DNA of 64,000 nt from assembly GCA_039592335.1 (NCBI GenBank), contig JBDHBX010000016.1, positions 3,418 through 67,417 on the forward strand, read 5' to 3'. Source of the DNA: WVYX01 sp039592335 (GTDB taxonomy: Bacteria > Gemmatimonadota > Gemmatimonadetes > Gemmatimonadales > GWC2-71-9). Under the pieces are notes generated by a model. That model had not been told where the DNA came from. It ran no database searches and saw only the letters and a program-made list of their open reading frames with translations. How positions within the stretch are numbered: the first letter of the stretch is position 1; each line of letters begins with the position of its first letter. Shown piece by piece: positions 27,797 to 37,107 of the stretch. A program made the position numbers and the translations under genes.

Positions 27797-28446
27797 GGTA
27801 CGCGCAGCGACCCCCGCAATCGCTCCACGGTCGCTTGCCCGATCCCCCGCACCCGTGTGAGTTCCTCCAGCCGCCGAAACGGCCCGCGACGCCGTCTATC
27901 CTCGACGATCGCCCGGGCTTTCATCGGCCCAATGGCGGGAAGTCTAGCGAGCTGTTGGGCAGAAGCAGTGTTAAGCGTCACAATCCCCGGCACTTGGGAG
28001 GTTTCGGAGGCGGGCGCGGGCAGCCCGGAGAAGGCGACGTGGCGGCGCACCGCCTCGAGCACGGCCGGCCCGACACCCGACACGCGATCCAGCGCCGCCA
28101 GCGAGCCGAACGCCCCGTGCTCTTCCCGCTCCGCCACGATGCGGGCCGCGAGCGCCGGGCCGATGCGTGGCAGCCGGGCAAGCTCTGAGGCGGGCGCCAC
28201 GTCCACGTCGACCGTTTCACCGCGCGCCAGTGGCCGTGCCATCCGCGCCGCCCGCTCGGCCACCGAGTCCCGTCCGGGTCGGGTCGTCGCCACCTGGCGA
28301 TAGGCCACGGCTCCCGGCGAGGTCGGCCCCCCCACCACGGCCCTGATCAGGATCCCGGCGGCAGCGAGACCCAGTAGAATGAGCGCGGCTTTGCGATCGT
28401 CCGAGGATGGCACGGCCCACGGTGCGCAACGGGTGCGGCACCACAT
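27793..28446 (-). CDS. ComEA-like helix-hairpin-helix DNA-binding protein
   Basis: A 217-aa protein with one TM helix (about 20-38) and two ComEA-type HhH domains. The first is near 95-140 (LARLPRIGPALAARIV and VSGVGPAVLEAV). The second is near 155-215 (LNTASAQQLARLPAIGP and VRGIGQATVERL). Membrane-anchored ComEA captures incoming DNA during T4P-dependent transformation; the next gene downstream is pilB. The start is uncertain: the ATG at 28446 has no clear ribosome-binding site, and GTG at 28413 is an alternative. Two HhH domains rather than one is less common for ComEA. Confidence 0.78.
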   Translation of the reverse strand: MWCRTRCAPWAVPSSDDRKAALILLGLAAAGILIRAVVGGPTSPGAVAYRQVATTRPGRDSVAERAARMARPLARGETVDVDVAPASELARLPRIGPALAARIVAEREEHGAFGSLAALDRVSGVGPAVLEAVRRHVAFSGLPAPASETSQVPGIVTLNTASAQQLARLPAIGPMKARAIVEDRRRRGPFRRLEELTRVRGIGQATVERLRGSLRVP

Positions 28447-28521
28447 AGGCGTTCGATGACGGTGGAGATCGGATCGTTGCGCGGCGGGCCCCGCCGGTCC
28501 GCGATGGGTGCGAGCCCGTGG

Positions 28522-29409
28522 TTACCGCAAGAGCGCTACGGCGACGTCTCCCACGATCTGCAGCGACGCCGCGCTCACTTTGTCGAAGGTATCCTCCGAG
28601 GTGTGCCAATGTGGGTACTCGAAGTCGATCACGTCGATCGCGCGGATCCCCGCATCCAGCAACGGGATGTGATCGTCCGTCATGGTGTAGCGTCCGGAGG
28701 ACTGGAACACCCGCCCGTAACCCAGCTCTCGGGCACGGCTCCACACCCGATCCACCACCTCGGGCGCCCGGGACACGGAGTTGCCTTCCTGGAAGATCTC
28801 CAGCTCGCGGTCGCCCACCATGTCCCATACCACCGCGAAGAGCGGCAGGGCGGCGGGGTCCACGTTCGCGGCGTAGTAGCGGGAGCCCAGAAGCACATCG
28901 GCGTCGGCGGAGAAATCACCATAGTCCTCGCCGTCCACGAACAGCAGGTCCACGCCGAAGTCCGACGGACGCTGTTGCAGCACGTCGGCCACACCCAACA
29001 GCACTGCCACGCCCGACGCGCCGTCATTGGCCCCCGGCACCGGCAGGCGCTGTCGGCCCAGGTTGGCGTCCCGGTCTGCCCGCGGCCGCGTATCCCAGTG
29101 CGCGACGTAGAGGATGCGCTCGGGCACCTCGGGCCGGAACCGACCGACGAAGTTGCGAAGCTGCAAGGTGTCCCCGTCGAGGGTGACGTGCGTGAACTCC
29201 TGCACCTCCAACGAGTCGGCGCGCTGGCGTAGCTGCTCCAGAATCCAGTCGCCCGCCCGGCGATGCCCCTCCGTGTTGGGAACGCGCGGCCCGAACGCCA
29301 GCTGCGTCTCCACGTACCCGAGCGCCACCTCGCCGTCGAACTCCTGCGGCGCGCCGCGCCCGGCGGCGCAGCCGAGGGCGAGCAGCATGAGACCGGTGAC
29401 CCGCCTCAT
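28522..29409 (-). CDS. M28-fold glutaminyl-peptide cyclotransferase, probable lipoprotein
   Basis: A 295-aa protein with a lipobox-like signal (ALGC, Cys14). Zinc ligands and active-site motifs follow the bacterial glutaminyl cyclase pattern: AHWDTRPRADRD, PGANDGASGVAVLL, LFVDGEDYGDF, FAVVWDMVGD, TMTDDHIPLLDAGIRAID and a C-terminal YPHWHTSEDTFDKV. It would convert N-terminal Gln of exported proteins to pyroglutamate in the periplasm. The ATG overlaps the SprA stop by 4 bp. An M28 aminopeptidase is the alternative, but GANDGASG with DDHIP and WHT favours the cyclase. Confidence 0.85.
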   Translation of the reverse strand: MRRVTGLMLLALGCAAGRGAPQEFDGEVALGYVETQLAFGPRVPNTEGHRRAGDWILEQLRQRADSLEVQEFTHVTLDGDTLQLRNFVGRFRPEVPERILYVAHWDTRPRADRDANLGRQRLPVPGANDGASGVAVLLGVADVLQQRPSDFGVDLLFVDGEDYGDFSADADVLLGSRYYAANVDPAALPLFAVVWDMVGDRELEIFQEGNSVSRAPEVVDRVWSRARELGYGRVFQSSGRYTMTDDHIPLLDAGIRAIDVIDFEYPHWHTSEDTFDKVSAASLQIVGDVAVALLR

Positions 29410-32400
29410 CGGACCTGCCCCGACACGAAGTTGATGTCGGCGTAGATCGTGAACACTATCTGGGACAGCGTCTGCGACGTTTGCCGCTGATCCGTCAGGA
29501 TGTAGCTGAACGTCATCCCCCCTCGCAGGCTCTGCGTGAATCCCGTATCCATGCGGATGTCCAGCTGATTGCGCCGGCTGTCCGACACACTGCGGCAGCC
29601 GACCGCACCAGTCTGCAGCAGGCAGACGGCCTGGGTAGAGGAATTAAACGCGACGGACGTCTGAACGCGATTGCCGGAGCGCACGATGCTCGTCGGCAAG
29701 CTCCAACCGAAGTTGGCGCTCGCACCCCACGCCGTGCGTTGGCTCTCGGTGCGGTTGCCGGACGTGACCGCCTCCGTCTTCGCATTGGTGAACTGCACTG
29801 CCGTGGTGATCCCGGGCGACCACGACAGGGTGAGCGTCGGGGTCAGGTATCTGGAGTTGTTCTCGGTGACCACACTGTCGCTACCTCCGAGCGCGGAGAC
29901 CGGCTGCACGTTCGACGCCCGGACGACGCGGTATTGCAGCCCGGCCGACACGCTCGAGATCACCGAGCGGATGCTGGACGACGGACTGTAGGCCCAGGAG
30001 AAGTTCATCGACGGCCATTCGCGGCTGCGTTGAATGACCTGGGTCTGGAGATCTCCACGGCGGGACCACACCGTGTTGGTGAGGTTGCGATAGCTCAGTC
30101 GGAACAGACCGCCCAACGGGAGGCGCAGACCGCCGCCCCAGATCAAGCTCTCCATGTCCCCGGTCGCCGTGGCCGGCACGCCATCCTGGGTACGGAAGGC
30201 GTCCAAGCCGCCCAGGGCCAAGCGGTAGCCCAAGTCCGCGGAGAACGCCGCGCGGTCGAAGCTGGAGCGCAGATCACGCGCGATCGTGAAGTCGCCCGGC
30301 AGGAAGATCGCGAAGATGCTGGTAACGATGCCCGAGTCACCGGCAAGCCCCCGCACGAGCCGCGCCACGTCGAGCAACGCACCGAACTCGGCATGACGCG
30401 CGTTGCCGATGGTCTCCGGCGTCTTGAGCGTCGAATCGGTCGAGATTACTGGCACGCGCTGGTTGGGGTCGCGCGTGAACTGGTACCTGGTCGTGAACAC
30501 GAACCGTGGGCGCAGCCAGCTGCTGACCACCGGCGCGATGTTGAGGCCCGTCGTGAGGGTGCGCCACCGCTCGAAACCGATGTCCCACCCGAACAGGTTG
30601 CCTCGCTCCTGCTGCAGGAGCCCGCTGACGACAGTGGTGTCTCCGTAATCCTGCAAGTCGCGCGTGCTCGACCAGTTCAGGCGGATGGCGAAGGACGAAT
30701 AGGGTCGGAAATCAAATCCGACTTCGTTACGCCACGTGTGCACGATGCTGGGCAGCACCGTCTGTGCTGTGTCGCGCTCCAGATGCACCGGCACGCGGAA
30801 CGTGACGCGGTCGGTCTGGTTGTTGGTGAACGTCGAGGCGTAGGTGAGTCGAAACGGATTCCAGCGTAGCCGGGAGCTCCGCAGCGACTTCCCGAACTCA
30901 CTTTCGCTGATCCAGTCGGGGAGCGAGTTCACCAGGCTGATGAGGAAGCCCGGCGCGCCCTGCACCGTCTTGGGACCGGGCACGTTGTCGTACACGAGCC
31001 GCCCACTCCGGTTACGGGTCTCGGCATTGGTGAACGACGTCGTATTAGACGCCTTGTCCCCACGCACCTGCACCGTCACGGGGTCCACCAATGCACGCTC
31101 GACCGCCGTCTCTCCCCGCTTCACCCGGCGCACGGCCACGTCCCACGAGGTCACCGACCCCTTCGGGTCACGCAGATTGGTGAGCCGATCAGCCAGCACA
31201 TCGGTATTCTGCAGGAAGAACGGATCCGCGCTCGTGCTGTTGTAGCGGAACCGGAACGGCACGCTCAATCCCCAGGACTGCGGCAGCAGCTTGTCGACCC
31301 TGAACAGCATGGCGAAGCGCGCGGCCGCGTCCGTGACGTAGCTCGGGCGCTGGTCGAACTGGCGGAATCGGTCGTCCCGCAGGGAGTAGCTGAAGTCGAA
31401 CTCGGCCACGTCGGCGGCAGCCAGGTGCACGTCGACGGCCGCCGCGACACCTACATCCCCCACGACGTCGTCGAGCCGAACGTCGTCCACCCACAGCTCC
31501 GCCACCGACACGGTCACCGTCTCCTGCACCCTGAGGATCCCGGCTGCCACCTCAGACACCCGCGCCAGGTTGGGGGGTGAGATTCCGGGGTCTCGCACGT
31601 GCACGAGGTAAGGGCCGTCGCACGCGACGTACGCGGTTGAGTCCCCGCCGCACTGGGCGGCGCCCGACGGCGGCGCCCCCGAGAGCCACGCCGACTCGAT
31701 CTGAGCGCGCAGATCGAGCCAGCGCCCCAGATCCACCACCACCTCCGGCTCCCAGCTGTCGGTCCGGGCCGGTGCCCGGTACATGTAGAAGTTGTCCTCG
31801 TTCTGCCCGACCTTCACGAAGAACTGGAGATCTCCCTCGGTCCACCCGGTTCCACGCCCGCGCGCCCACACGCGCAGTCGCCGATAGGCGAGGAAGTTCT
31901 TGTCCGCCTCCGCGCTGAAACGCACCAGTACCTCGGCCCGCTCGCCCCCTCTCAGGTCCTCCGCGAGCACACGCAGGGATTTCTCGTTCACCTGCGTGAC
32001 GCCGAACTGGAAGGCCTGGCTGGTCTCCTCGGGCAGGTCGGTGGTGCCCGGCGGCGACTCGTAGCCCAGCTGCTCATCCTCGGTGCTGACGGTCGCGGCG
32101 CTCACCTCGCCGTGGAGCTCGCCCGTGCTCCCCGAGATGCCGTCGATGGGGGTATCAGCGCGCTTGACCCACGGCGCCCCCACAAAGCGCATCCGCGCCA
32201 GTGTGATCCAGAACTCCTCCTCCACCACGCCGACATCGGGGCTCACGAGCGACAGGCGCAGGGCCTCGATCTGCCGCAGGTTGGGTTGGCCGACCTGTAC
32301 GGAATCGATACGCAGCGGGATTCGGTACAGCCGCCACGTCATGGGGCGTCCCCGTTCGTCGAAGTGCGTCACCCCGTTCCGCACGAAGTAGCGGGCGTCA

Positions 32401-35400
32401 CCGATGGAGAACGTGTAGCGCAGGAAGTCCTCGGCGGTCGCGCCGATCGAGAGATCCAGCCGGTTGTCGCCGTCGAGGTCCTCGGTATCGAGGCGACGGT
32501 TGCGCCGCGTGCAGGCGGCGCGGAGGTTGCCCAGCACGAGGGTGGGCAGGCCAGCGATGTCCTCCACGCTGCACAGCGGCAGGTCGTTGAGCACCTCGCT
32601 GCTGGTTTCATTGAGGATGGTACCGACCACATCCCCCCGGATACCCACGTCGTCGGTCAGCGCGTTGTACACCGCCGTGAGCGAATCCCGCTCGGTATCG
32701 AGGGTGCCGGCCCCCTCGAACTGGAGCCCGCTGAACAGGGTATCGCTGCCCTGCACCTGGAACGAGGTGGGTGCGGGGCCCACCACGTCCTCGAACACCG
32801 TGCCGAGATCGATCACGAGTATGGCGCTCTGCTGCCGGGCCTTCATCTCGGCGTCCTCGAGCACCCAGAACTCGACGAACTCCGAGCGGGAGAAGTCGAT
32901 GCCCACGCCGGAGCCGAACCCGAACGGCTGGGTGAGGCTGCGCCACCGTGGCCCCGGCATGTGGGGCAGGAACCAGCGGGGCGCACCGGTGACGGGATCG
33001 GGAGCGCCGCCCACCGTATCGGGCTTGAGGGTGAGCCACAGGGTTGGCTCGATCGCGATGCCGGTGCCGGTGAGCACGATGGTGCTGTCGATATCCTGCG
33101 GTCGAAACTCGATCACACCCGACGGCGTACGCACCAGATTCTGCCATACCAGCGGCACCGCATCCTGGTCGGAGAACCCGCCTCCCGCACCCAGGTAGTT
33201 CGGCGGCAGGCCGCGGCCCGAGGATGGCGTGCTGCCCAACTGGAACTCCCGCTCCACCAGCGGGACCTTGAACCCGGCCTCCTGCTGGAAGTCCTCCACA
33301 TAGGCGATGCCGGTGCTATTCGGGTTCGGGTTGGACACCGCCACCTCACCGGTGACGTCCAGACGCGAGGGAACCGTCGTCTCGATCAGCGGCAGGTCAT
33401 CCAGCACGCGGGTGAGCCCATCGCCGCGGAACCGCAGCTCCGCGCCGAGGCCACCCATGAAGCCCGCCTGGGGCTCGAACCCCAGCTGGGGCCGGTTGAG
33501 GCTGGTGCGGTCGCGCTGGAACAGCCCGATGGCGTAGAGGCGGCTTTCGGATCCAAGGTTGTACGTGCCCGCCAGCCCGAAGATGGTCTTCGGCGCGAAG
33601 TCGAAGAGCTGATTCTCCTCGAACTGCGCGCGGACCTCGGTGGGTCCCAGGAAGAGCGAGTCCGGACTGAGGAACCGCACCTGTCCCAACTCGTAATCGA
33701 TTTCGTAGTCGCGCCCGCGTGCCAACTCGCGCTCCCCGATGAACAACTTCTCGCTCGCCTCTCGCACCTGGAGCGCCCCCAGGCTCAGCGTGGAGCGGTC
33801 GCCCGCTCCGCTCGCTTCGTAGTTGTACCTGAGGTGGAACAGGGGCGGCGGCGCCTCGCTCAGCAGCAGATACGTGGGGGTGCGATAGAGCGAGTCGTTG
33901 CGATCACCGGGTGCGAGCGCCGTGGCGTCGGCAAACGGGGTCAGGTGAGGGAATACCACGAAGAAGTCCCGCACTGGCTCCCCGTTGCTCGGGTCACGAG
34001 TCCGGGGAAAGACACGGTTGAACTCGTCGATGCTCGATGGGTCAACGGCGACCGCCAGCCCCAATGTGGAGAGATAGGTCCCGGTGGACCCGAGCGGCTG
34101 CTCCGACTCGTTCACCACGATCGTGAGACGGATCGTGTTCCGCGTGATTCCGCTCCCACCGATGCGGTACGCGTTGCGCATCTCGTGGTAATAGGTGGGG
34201 ATTTCCGGCCCGCGCCGCGGCTCGTACACGAGCTGTAGCGTGTCGCCCGTTCCGTTCACGGCGGGGAACGTGCCCACCGTGTCCCCCGAGGCCCGCGTGT
34301 AGGAGACGGCGAGGAAGTCGTCGGCCCCGAGCCGATTGGCGAGCGCGAACCAGACTCCGGAGGGATCCAGGTAGTAGTCGCGACCCTCCGCGAGCAGTTC
34401 CCAGCTGAACGGCCCCACCCGCTGCGGGCTGTCGGTGCGGACGGCGACGGCTTCGATCCCGCCCAGGTTGGGATTGTCCTCTTCCCGTCCCACCTGGGCC
34501 CGCAGTCGGTACACCCGCACCCCGGTGGGCCGCAGGGTGTCCGGCAGGAGCTCGGGCACGATGTTGAGCGCATCGATCGCGGGGTACTGGGGCAACTCGA
34601 GCGGCGGCACCACGAAGAAGAAGCGCCCGCTCTCGAAATCCAGGTCGCGCGCTTCGAACGATACGGGCTGTGTGGTCGCGTCCCCCACACGGAAGGTGCG
34701 GGTGCGCACCGCGGAGCCCTTCTGCTGCGCGAAGATGGTGCTCAGATCCACCGGCCCGAGCTGGGCCTCGGCCTGGACACCGAACGAGTTGGCGGGAATC
34801 GCCGCGGTAATGAAGCGGAACGGCGGGGCGCGGAACGTGACGTTCCCCACCTCCACACGCCGCACGATCTCGTCTTCGAGCCCCTGGTACCAAACGTTGA
34901 TGTTGTTGTTGACAGTGAATTCCCGCTTGGTGTCGAAGTCCACGTTCACGTGGAAGCGATCACCCACCACCCCGCCGGCCAACACCCGGAAATCCTCGTC
35001 GAAGCTCGGCGTGGGGAAGCCGCCTTGGCACCCCGAACCGGGCGTGTTGACGTCGGCCGCGCTGCAGCGGACGTTGCGCAGTCGGTCGAACTTCATCACC
35101 AGCCGGGCCTGGAGATCGAGCCCCAGATCGGCGTAGCGCCCCAGTGCCTCCAGGGTGGCCGGCTCTTCCTCCACAGGCTCGGCCAGGTCCTCCGGCCGGG
35201 GAATCGGGACGCGCCGGCGCGGCGTGTCGGGCCGAGCGGGAAGGGGAGGCGCCAGCCCCGCGAGGAAGCGTGCCTGGTGGCGTGCCGTCCGGCGGCGGGC
35301 AATGAGCTCACGCGTCGCCACCTCCCAGCGCTGCGCCGCGAGCGCAGGGGTGGTGCGCGGGCCCAGCCATCCGCCGGGGTCCAGCGCCGGATGGCCTCGC

Positions 35401-35528
35401 AGGGCCAGCGGCTCGTGGGCCAGCCGAATGCGGATCCCAGGGGCCGGCGCGCGTGGTACCTGCGCAGCCAGCGGCCCCGCCACGACTATCGCGGTCGTCA
35501 GTGCGAGGACTGCGCAGCGGCAGGACAC
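29406..35528 (-). CDS. SprA-like giant outer-membrane protein (T9SS translocon/gliding motility family)
   Basis: A 2040-aa protein with a signal peptide cleaved after PLAA (residue 22), leaving Gln23. The SprA-type repeat start is seen at QGLEDEIVRRVEVGNVTF (215-232), followed by IPANSFGVQAEAQLG. The rest is a long run of amphipathic beta strands, with a late Tyr/Arg-rich barrel region and C-terminal strand ADINFVSGQVR. In Bacteroidota SprA forms the type IX secretion barrel. SprM, SprE, Gld or Por partners are not in the window. The GTG start has AGGT 6 nt upstream. Translationally coupled to the glutaminyl cyclase. Confidence 0.82.
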   Translation of the reverse strand: MSCRCAVLALTTAIVVAGPLAAQVPRAPAPGIRIRLAHEPLALRGHPALDPGGWLGPRTTPALAAQRWEVATRELIARRRTARHQARFLAGLAPPLPARPDTPRRRVPIPRPEDLAEPVEEEPATLEALGRYADLGLDLQARLVMKFDRLRNVRCSAADVNTPGSGCQGGFPTPSFDEDFRVLAGGVVGDRFHVNVDFDTKREFTVNNNINVWYQGLEDEIVRRVEVGNVTFRAPPFRFITAAIPANSFGVQAEAQLGPVDLSTIFAQQKGSAVRTRTFRVGDATTQPVSFEARDLDFESGRFFFVVPPLELPQYPAIDALNIVPELLPDTLRPTGVRVYRLRAQVGREEDNPNLGGIEAVAVRTDSPQRVGPFSWELLAEGRDYYLDPSGVWFALANRLGADDFLAVSYTRASGDTVGTFPAVNGTGDTLQLVYEPRRGPEIPTYYHEMRNAYRIGGSGITRNTIRLTIVVNESEQPLGSTGTYLSTLGLAVAVDPSSIDEFNRVFPRTRDPSNGEPVRDFFVVFPHLTPFADATALAPGDRNDSLYRTPTYLLLSEAPPPLFHLRYNYEASGAGDRSTLSLGALQVREASEKLFIGERELARGRDYEIDYELGQVRFLSPDSLFLGPTEVRAQFEENQLFDFAPKTIFGLAGTYNLGSESRLYAIGLFQRDRTSLNRPQLGFEPQAGFMGGLGAELRFRGDGLTRVLDDLPLIETTVPSRLDVTGEVAVSNPNPNSTGIAYVEDFQQEAGFKVPLVEREFQLGSTPSSGRGLPPNYLGAGGGFSDQDAVPLVWQNLVRTPSGVIEFRPQDIDSTIVLTGTGIAIEPTLWLTLKPDTVGGAPDPVTGAPRWFLPHMPGPRWRSLTQPFGFGSGVGIDFSRSEFVEFWVLEDAEMKARQQSAILVIDLGTVFEDVVGPAPTSFQVQGSDTLFSGLQFEGAGTLDTERDSLTAVYNALTDDVGIRGDVVGTILNETSSEVLNDLPLCSVEDIAGLPTLVLGNLRAACTRRNRRLDTEDLDGDNRLDLSIGATAEDFLRYTFSIGDARYFVRNGVTHFDERGRPMTWRLYRIPLRIDSVQVGQPNLRQIEALRLSLVSPDVGVVEEEFWITLARMRFVGAPWVKRADTPIDGISGSTGELHGEVSAATVSTEDEQLGYESPPGTTDLPEETSQAFQFGVTQVNEKSLRVLAEDLRGGERAEVLVRFSAEADKNFLAYRRLRVWARGRGTGWTEGDLQFFVKVGQNEDNFYMYRAPARTDSWEPEVVVDLGRWLDLRAQIESAWLSGAPPSGAAQCGGDSTAYVACDGPYLVHVRDPGISPPNLARVSEVAAGILRVQETVTVSVAELWVDDVRLDDVVGDVGVAAAVDVHLAAADVAEFDFSYSLRDDRFRQFDQRPSYVTDAAARFAMLFRVDKLLPQSWGLSVPFRFRYNSTSADPFFLQNTDVLADRLTNLRDPKGSVTSWDVAVRRVKRGETAVERALVDPVTVQVRGDKASNTTSFTNAETRNRSGRLVYDNVPGPKTVQGAPGFLISLVNSLPDWISESEFGKSLRSSRLRWNPFRLTYASTFTNNQTDRVTFRVPVHLERDTAQTVLPSIVHTWRNEVGFDFRPYSSFAIRLNWSSTRDLQDYGDTTVVSGLLQQERGNLFGWDIGFERWRTLTTGLNIAPVVSSWLRPRFVFTTRYQFTRDPNQRVPVISTDSTLKTPETIGNARHAEFGALLDVARLVRGLAGDSGIVTSIFAIFLPGDFTIARDLRSSFDRAAFSADLGYRLALGGLDAFRTQDGVPATATGDMESLIWGGGLRLPLGGLFRLSYRNLTNTVWSRRGDLQTQVIQRSREWPSMNFSWAYSPSSSIRSVISSVSAGLQYRVVRASNVQPVSALGGSDSVVTENNSRYLTPTLTLSWSPGITTAVQFTNAKTEAVTSGNRTESQRTAWGASANFGWSLPTSIVRSGNRVQTSVAFNSSTQAVCLLQTGAVGCRSVSDSRRNQLDIRMDTGFTQSLRGGMTFSYILTDQRQTSQTLSQIVFTIYADINFVSGQVR

Positions 35529-35552
35529 TTTGACCTGAAAGCGGGGTAGGCC

Positions 35553-35581
35553 TTGTTAGAGGTGAGGTTTCGCAATATAAT
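35553..35581 (+). promoter_or_regulatory. Promoter of lptF-lptG
   Basis: TTGTTA (35553-35558), a 17-bp spacer and a perfect TATAAT (35576-35581). The predicted start near 35588 leaves a leader of about 35 nt before the ATG at 35623. This is the best sigma-70-type match in the window. Confidence 0.65.
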
Positions 35582-35605
35582 GCCGGCTCAAGTCATTACA
35601 GGCAA
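35577..35605 (-). promoter_or_regulatory. Candidate divergent promoter of the SprA-like gene
   Basis: On the minus strand TTGCCT (35600-35605), 17 bp, CATTAT (35577-35582). Its -10 shares the same bases as the plus-strand TATAAT, so the two divergent promoters would occlude one another. The match is weaker than for the plus strand. Confidence 0.35.
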
Positions 35606-35622
35606 GTAAGTTACGGAACTCA

Positions 35623-37107
35623 ATGAGCATTCTGACCCGGTATCTGCTCAAGCAGCACGCGAGGCCTTTCCTTTTTGCCCTCTCGGCGCTGACCTGCTTC
35701 GAGCTGATCCGCCAGATCGCCCGCAAGCTGGGCGACCTCATGGGGAAGGGCCTCCCATGGACGGTGATCCTGGAGTTCTTCCTCCTCACGATCCCGTTCC
35801 TCATAGCGATCACGCTCTCCATGGCCGTGTTGGTGGCCGTGCTCTACACGATGAGCACGATGTCCGGCGACCGCGAGTTGACCGCGATGCGGGCGGGCGG
35901 CGTTTCCTTGGGGCAGCTCCTGCGGCCGCTCCTCGCCGCCGCCACCGTGGTGGCCTTCGTCTCGTTCCTGTTCGGCGATCAGATCCTGCCCCGCACCAAC
36001 CACCGGTTGCGCAGCCTGATGACCGATATCTACCGCACGAAGCCAACGTTCTCCCTCAAGGAGCACGTGATCAATGAAGTGCAGCGCGGTCGGGTCATGC
36101 TGCGCACGGCACAGATCGACCCGGCCACCTACCTGATGCGCGACGTCACCCTCTACAACCTGGAGGAGGCGGTGCGCAACCGCACGATCTACGCCGACAG
36201 CGGGTACCTCGCGTTCGCCCCCAACCAGGAGGATCTACACCTCACGTTGTACGATGGCTCGATCCACGAGTTCGAGCGGGACAACCCGCGCACCTTCCAG
36301 CAAACCGAGTTCACCCGCCAGCTGATCCTCGTGCGCGGGGTGGGCAGCGAGTTCATGCGCCGCGAGACCGATGATTACCGGGGCGATCGGGAGATGGGCG
36401 TGTGCCAGCTGGAGGACGTGGCGCTTGAGGCGCGGCGCGACCGGCTGCGGCTGGAGCGGCAGGCAGATGCCGCCGCGTTGAACGGCCTCCGCACGCTGGT
36501 GGGTCTCCCGGAGATTCCCCCCGATACGGCCGTGCCGGCGCTGCGCGGCAACCTCTACTGCAGCACCCTGGCGTGGCTCAAGACGTGGATCCGGCCGGCC
36601 GAACTCGAGGCCCAGGAGGCCCGGGCCGATTCAATCGCGCAGCGGCGCTTCGAGGACGACTATCAGCAGGCCGAGCTCGTGCGACACTTCCGACCGCGCG
36701 ATCGCTCCAACCAGGTGCGGCTCCTGCGAGAGCGCACCAAGACCTCACTGACGCGCGAGTGGGTCTACCTCGTGGAGCTCCACAAGAAGGGCTCGATCGC
36801 GCTGGCCTGCATCGTGTTCGTCCTTGTGGGCGTACCGCTCGCCTTGCGCTTCCCGCGCGGCGGCATGGGCCTGGTGTTGGGCGCGGGGATGGCCGTCTTC
36901 GCGGTGTACTACGTCGGCCTCATCGCGGGCGAGTCCCTGGCGAACCGGCTGGTCATCCCGCCGTTCTGGGCCATGTACGCCTCGAACATCCTGGTGGGGG
37001 CGATCGGGATCTTCGGTCTGTGGCTGGTGCAGCGGCAGGGCACCACTCCTCCACCGCCGATCCCGGTGCGAGTGTGGCGCCGGCTCAGGAAGCGCAGCAC
37101 CACGTGA
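35623..37107 (+). CDS. LptF/LptG-family permease (first copy)
   Basis: A 494-aa YjgP/YjgQ-family protein. It has TM helices near 15-40, 55-75 and 95-120, a large periplasmic domain, then three more TM helices (about 385-475). ELTAMRAGGVS in the N-terminal loop is the coupling-helix motif that contacts LptB. It would extract lipopolysaccharide from the inner membrane with the second permease. The periplasmic domain carries an insertion of roughly 100 residues (about 260-360, Arg/Glu-rich, with Cys at CQLED and NLYCSTL), longer than typical LptF (about 365 aa). Confidence 0.88.
   Translation: MSILTRYLLKQHARPFLFALSALTCFELIRQIARKLGDLMGKGLPWTVILEFFLLTIPFLIAITLSMAVLVAVLYTMSTMSGDRELTAMRAGGVSLGQLLRPLLAAATVVAFVSFLFGDQILPRTNHRLRSLMTDIYRTKPTFSLKEHVINEVQRGRVMLRTAQIDPATYLMRDVTLYNLEEAVRNRTIYADSGYLAFAPNQEDLHLTLYDGSIHEFERDNPRTFQQTEFTRQLILVRGVGSEFMRRETDDYRGDREMGVCQLEDVALEARRDRLRLERQADAAALNGLRTLVGLPEIPPDTAVPALRGNLYCSTLAWLKTWIRPAELEAQEARADSIAQRRFEDDYQQAELVRHFRPRDRSNQVRLLRERTKTSLTREWVYLVELHKKGSIALACIVFVLVGVPLALRFPRGGMGLVLGAGMAVFAVYYVGLIAGESLANRLVIPPFWAMYASNILVGAIGIFGLWLVQRQGTTPPPPIPVRVWRRLRKRSTT

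Noticed and set aside
28447..28521. Possible extra gene between comEA and the cyclase
   Set aside because: The 75-bp gap has no frame with start and ribosome-binding site.
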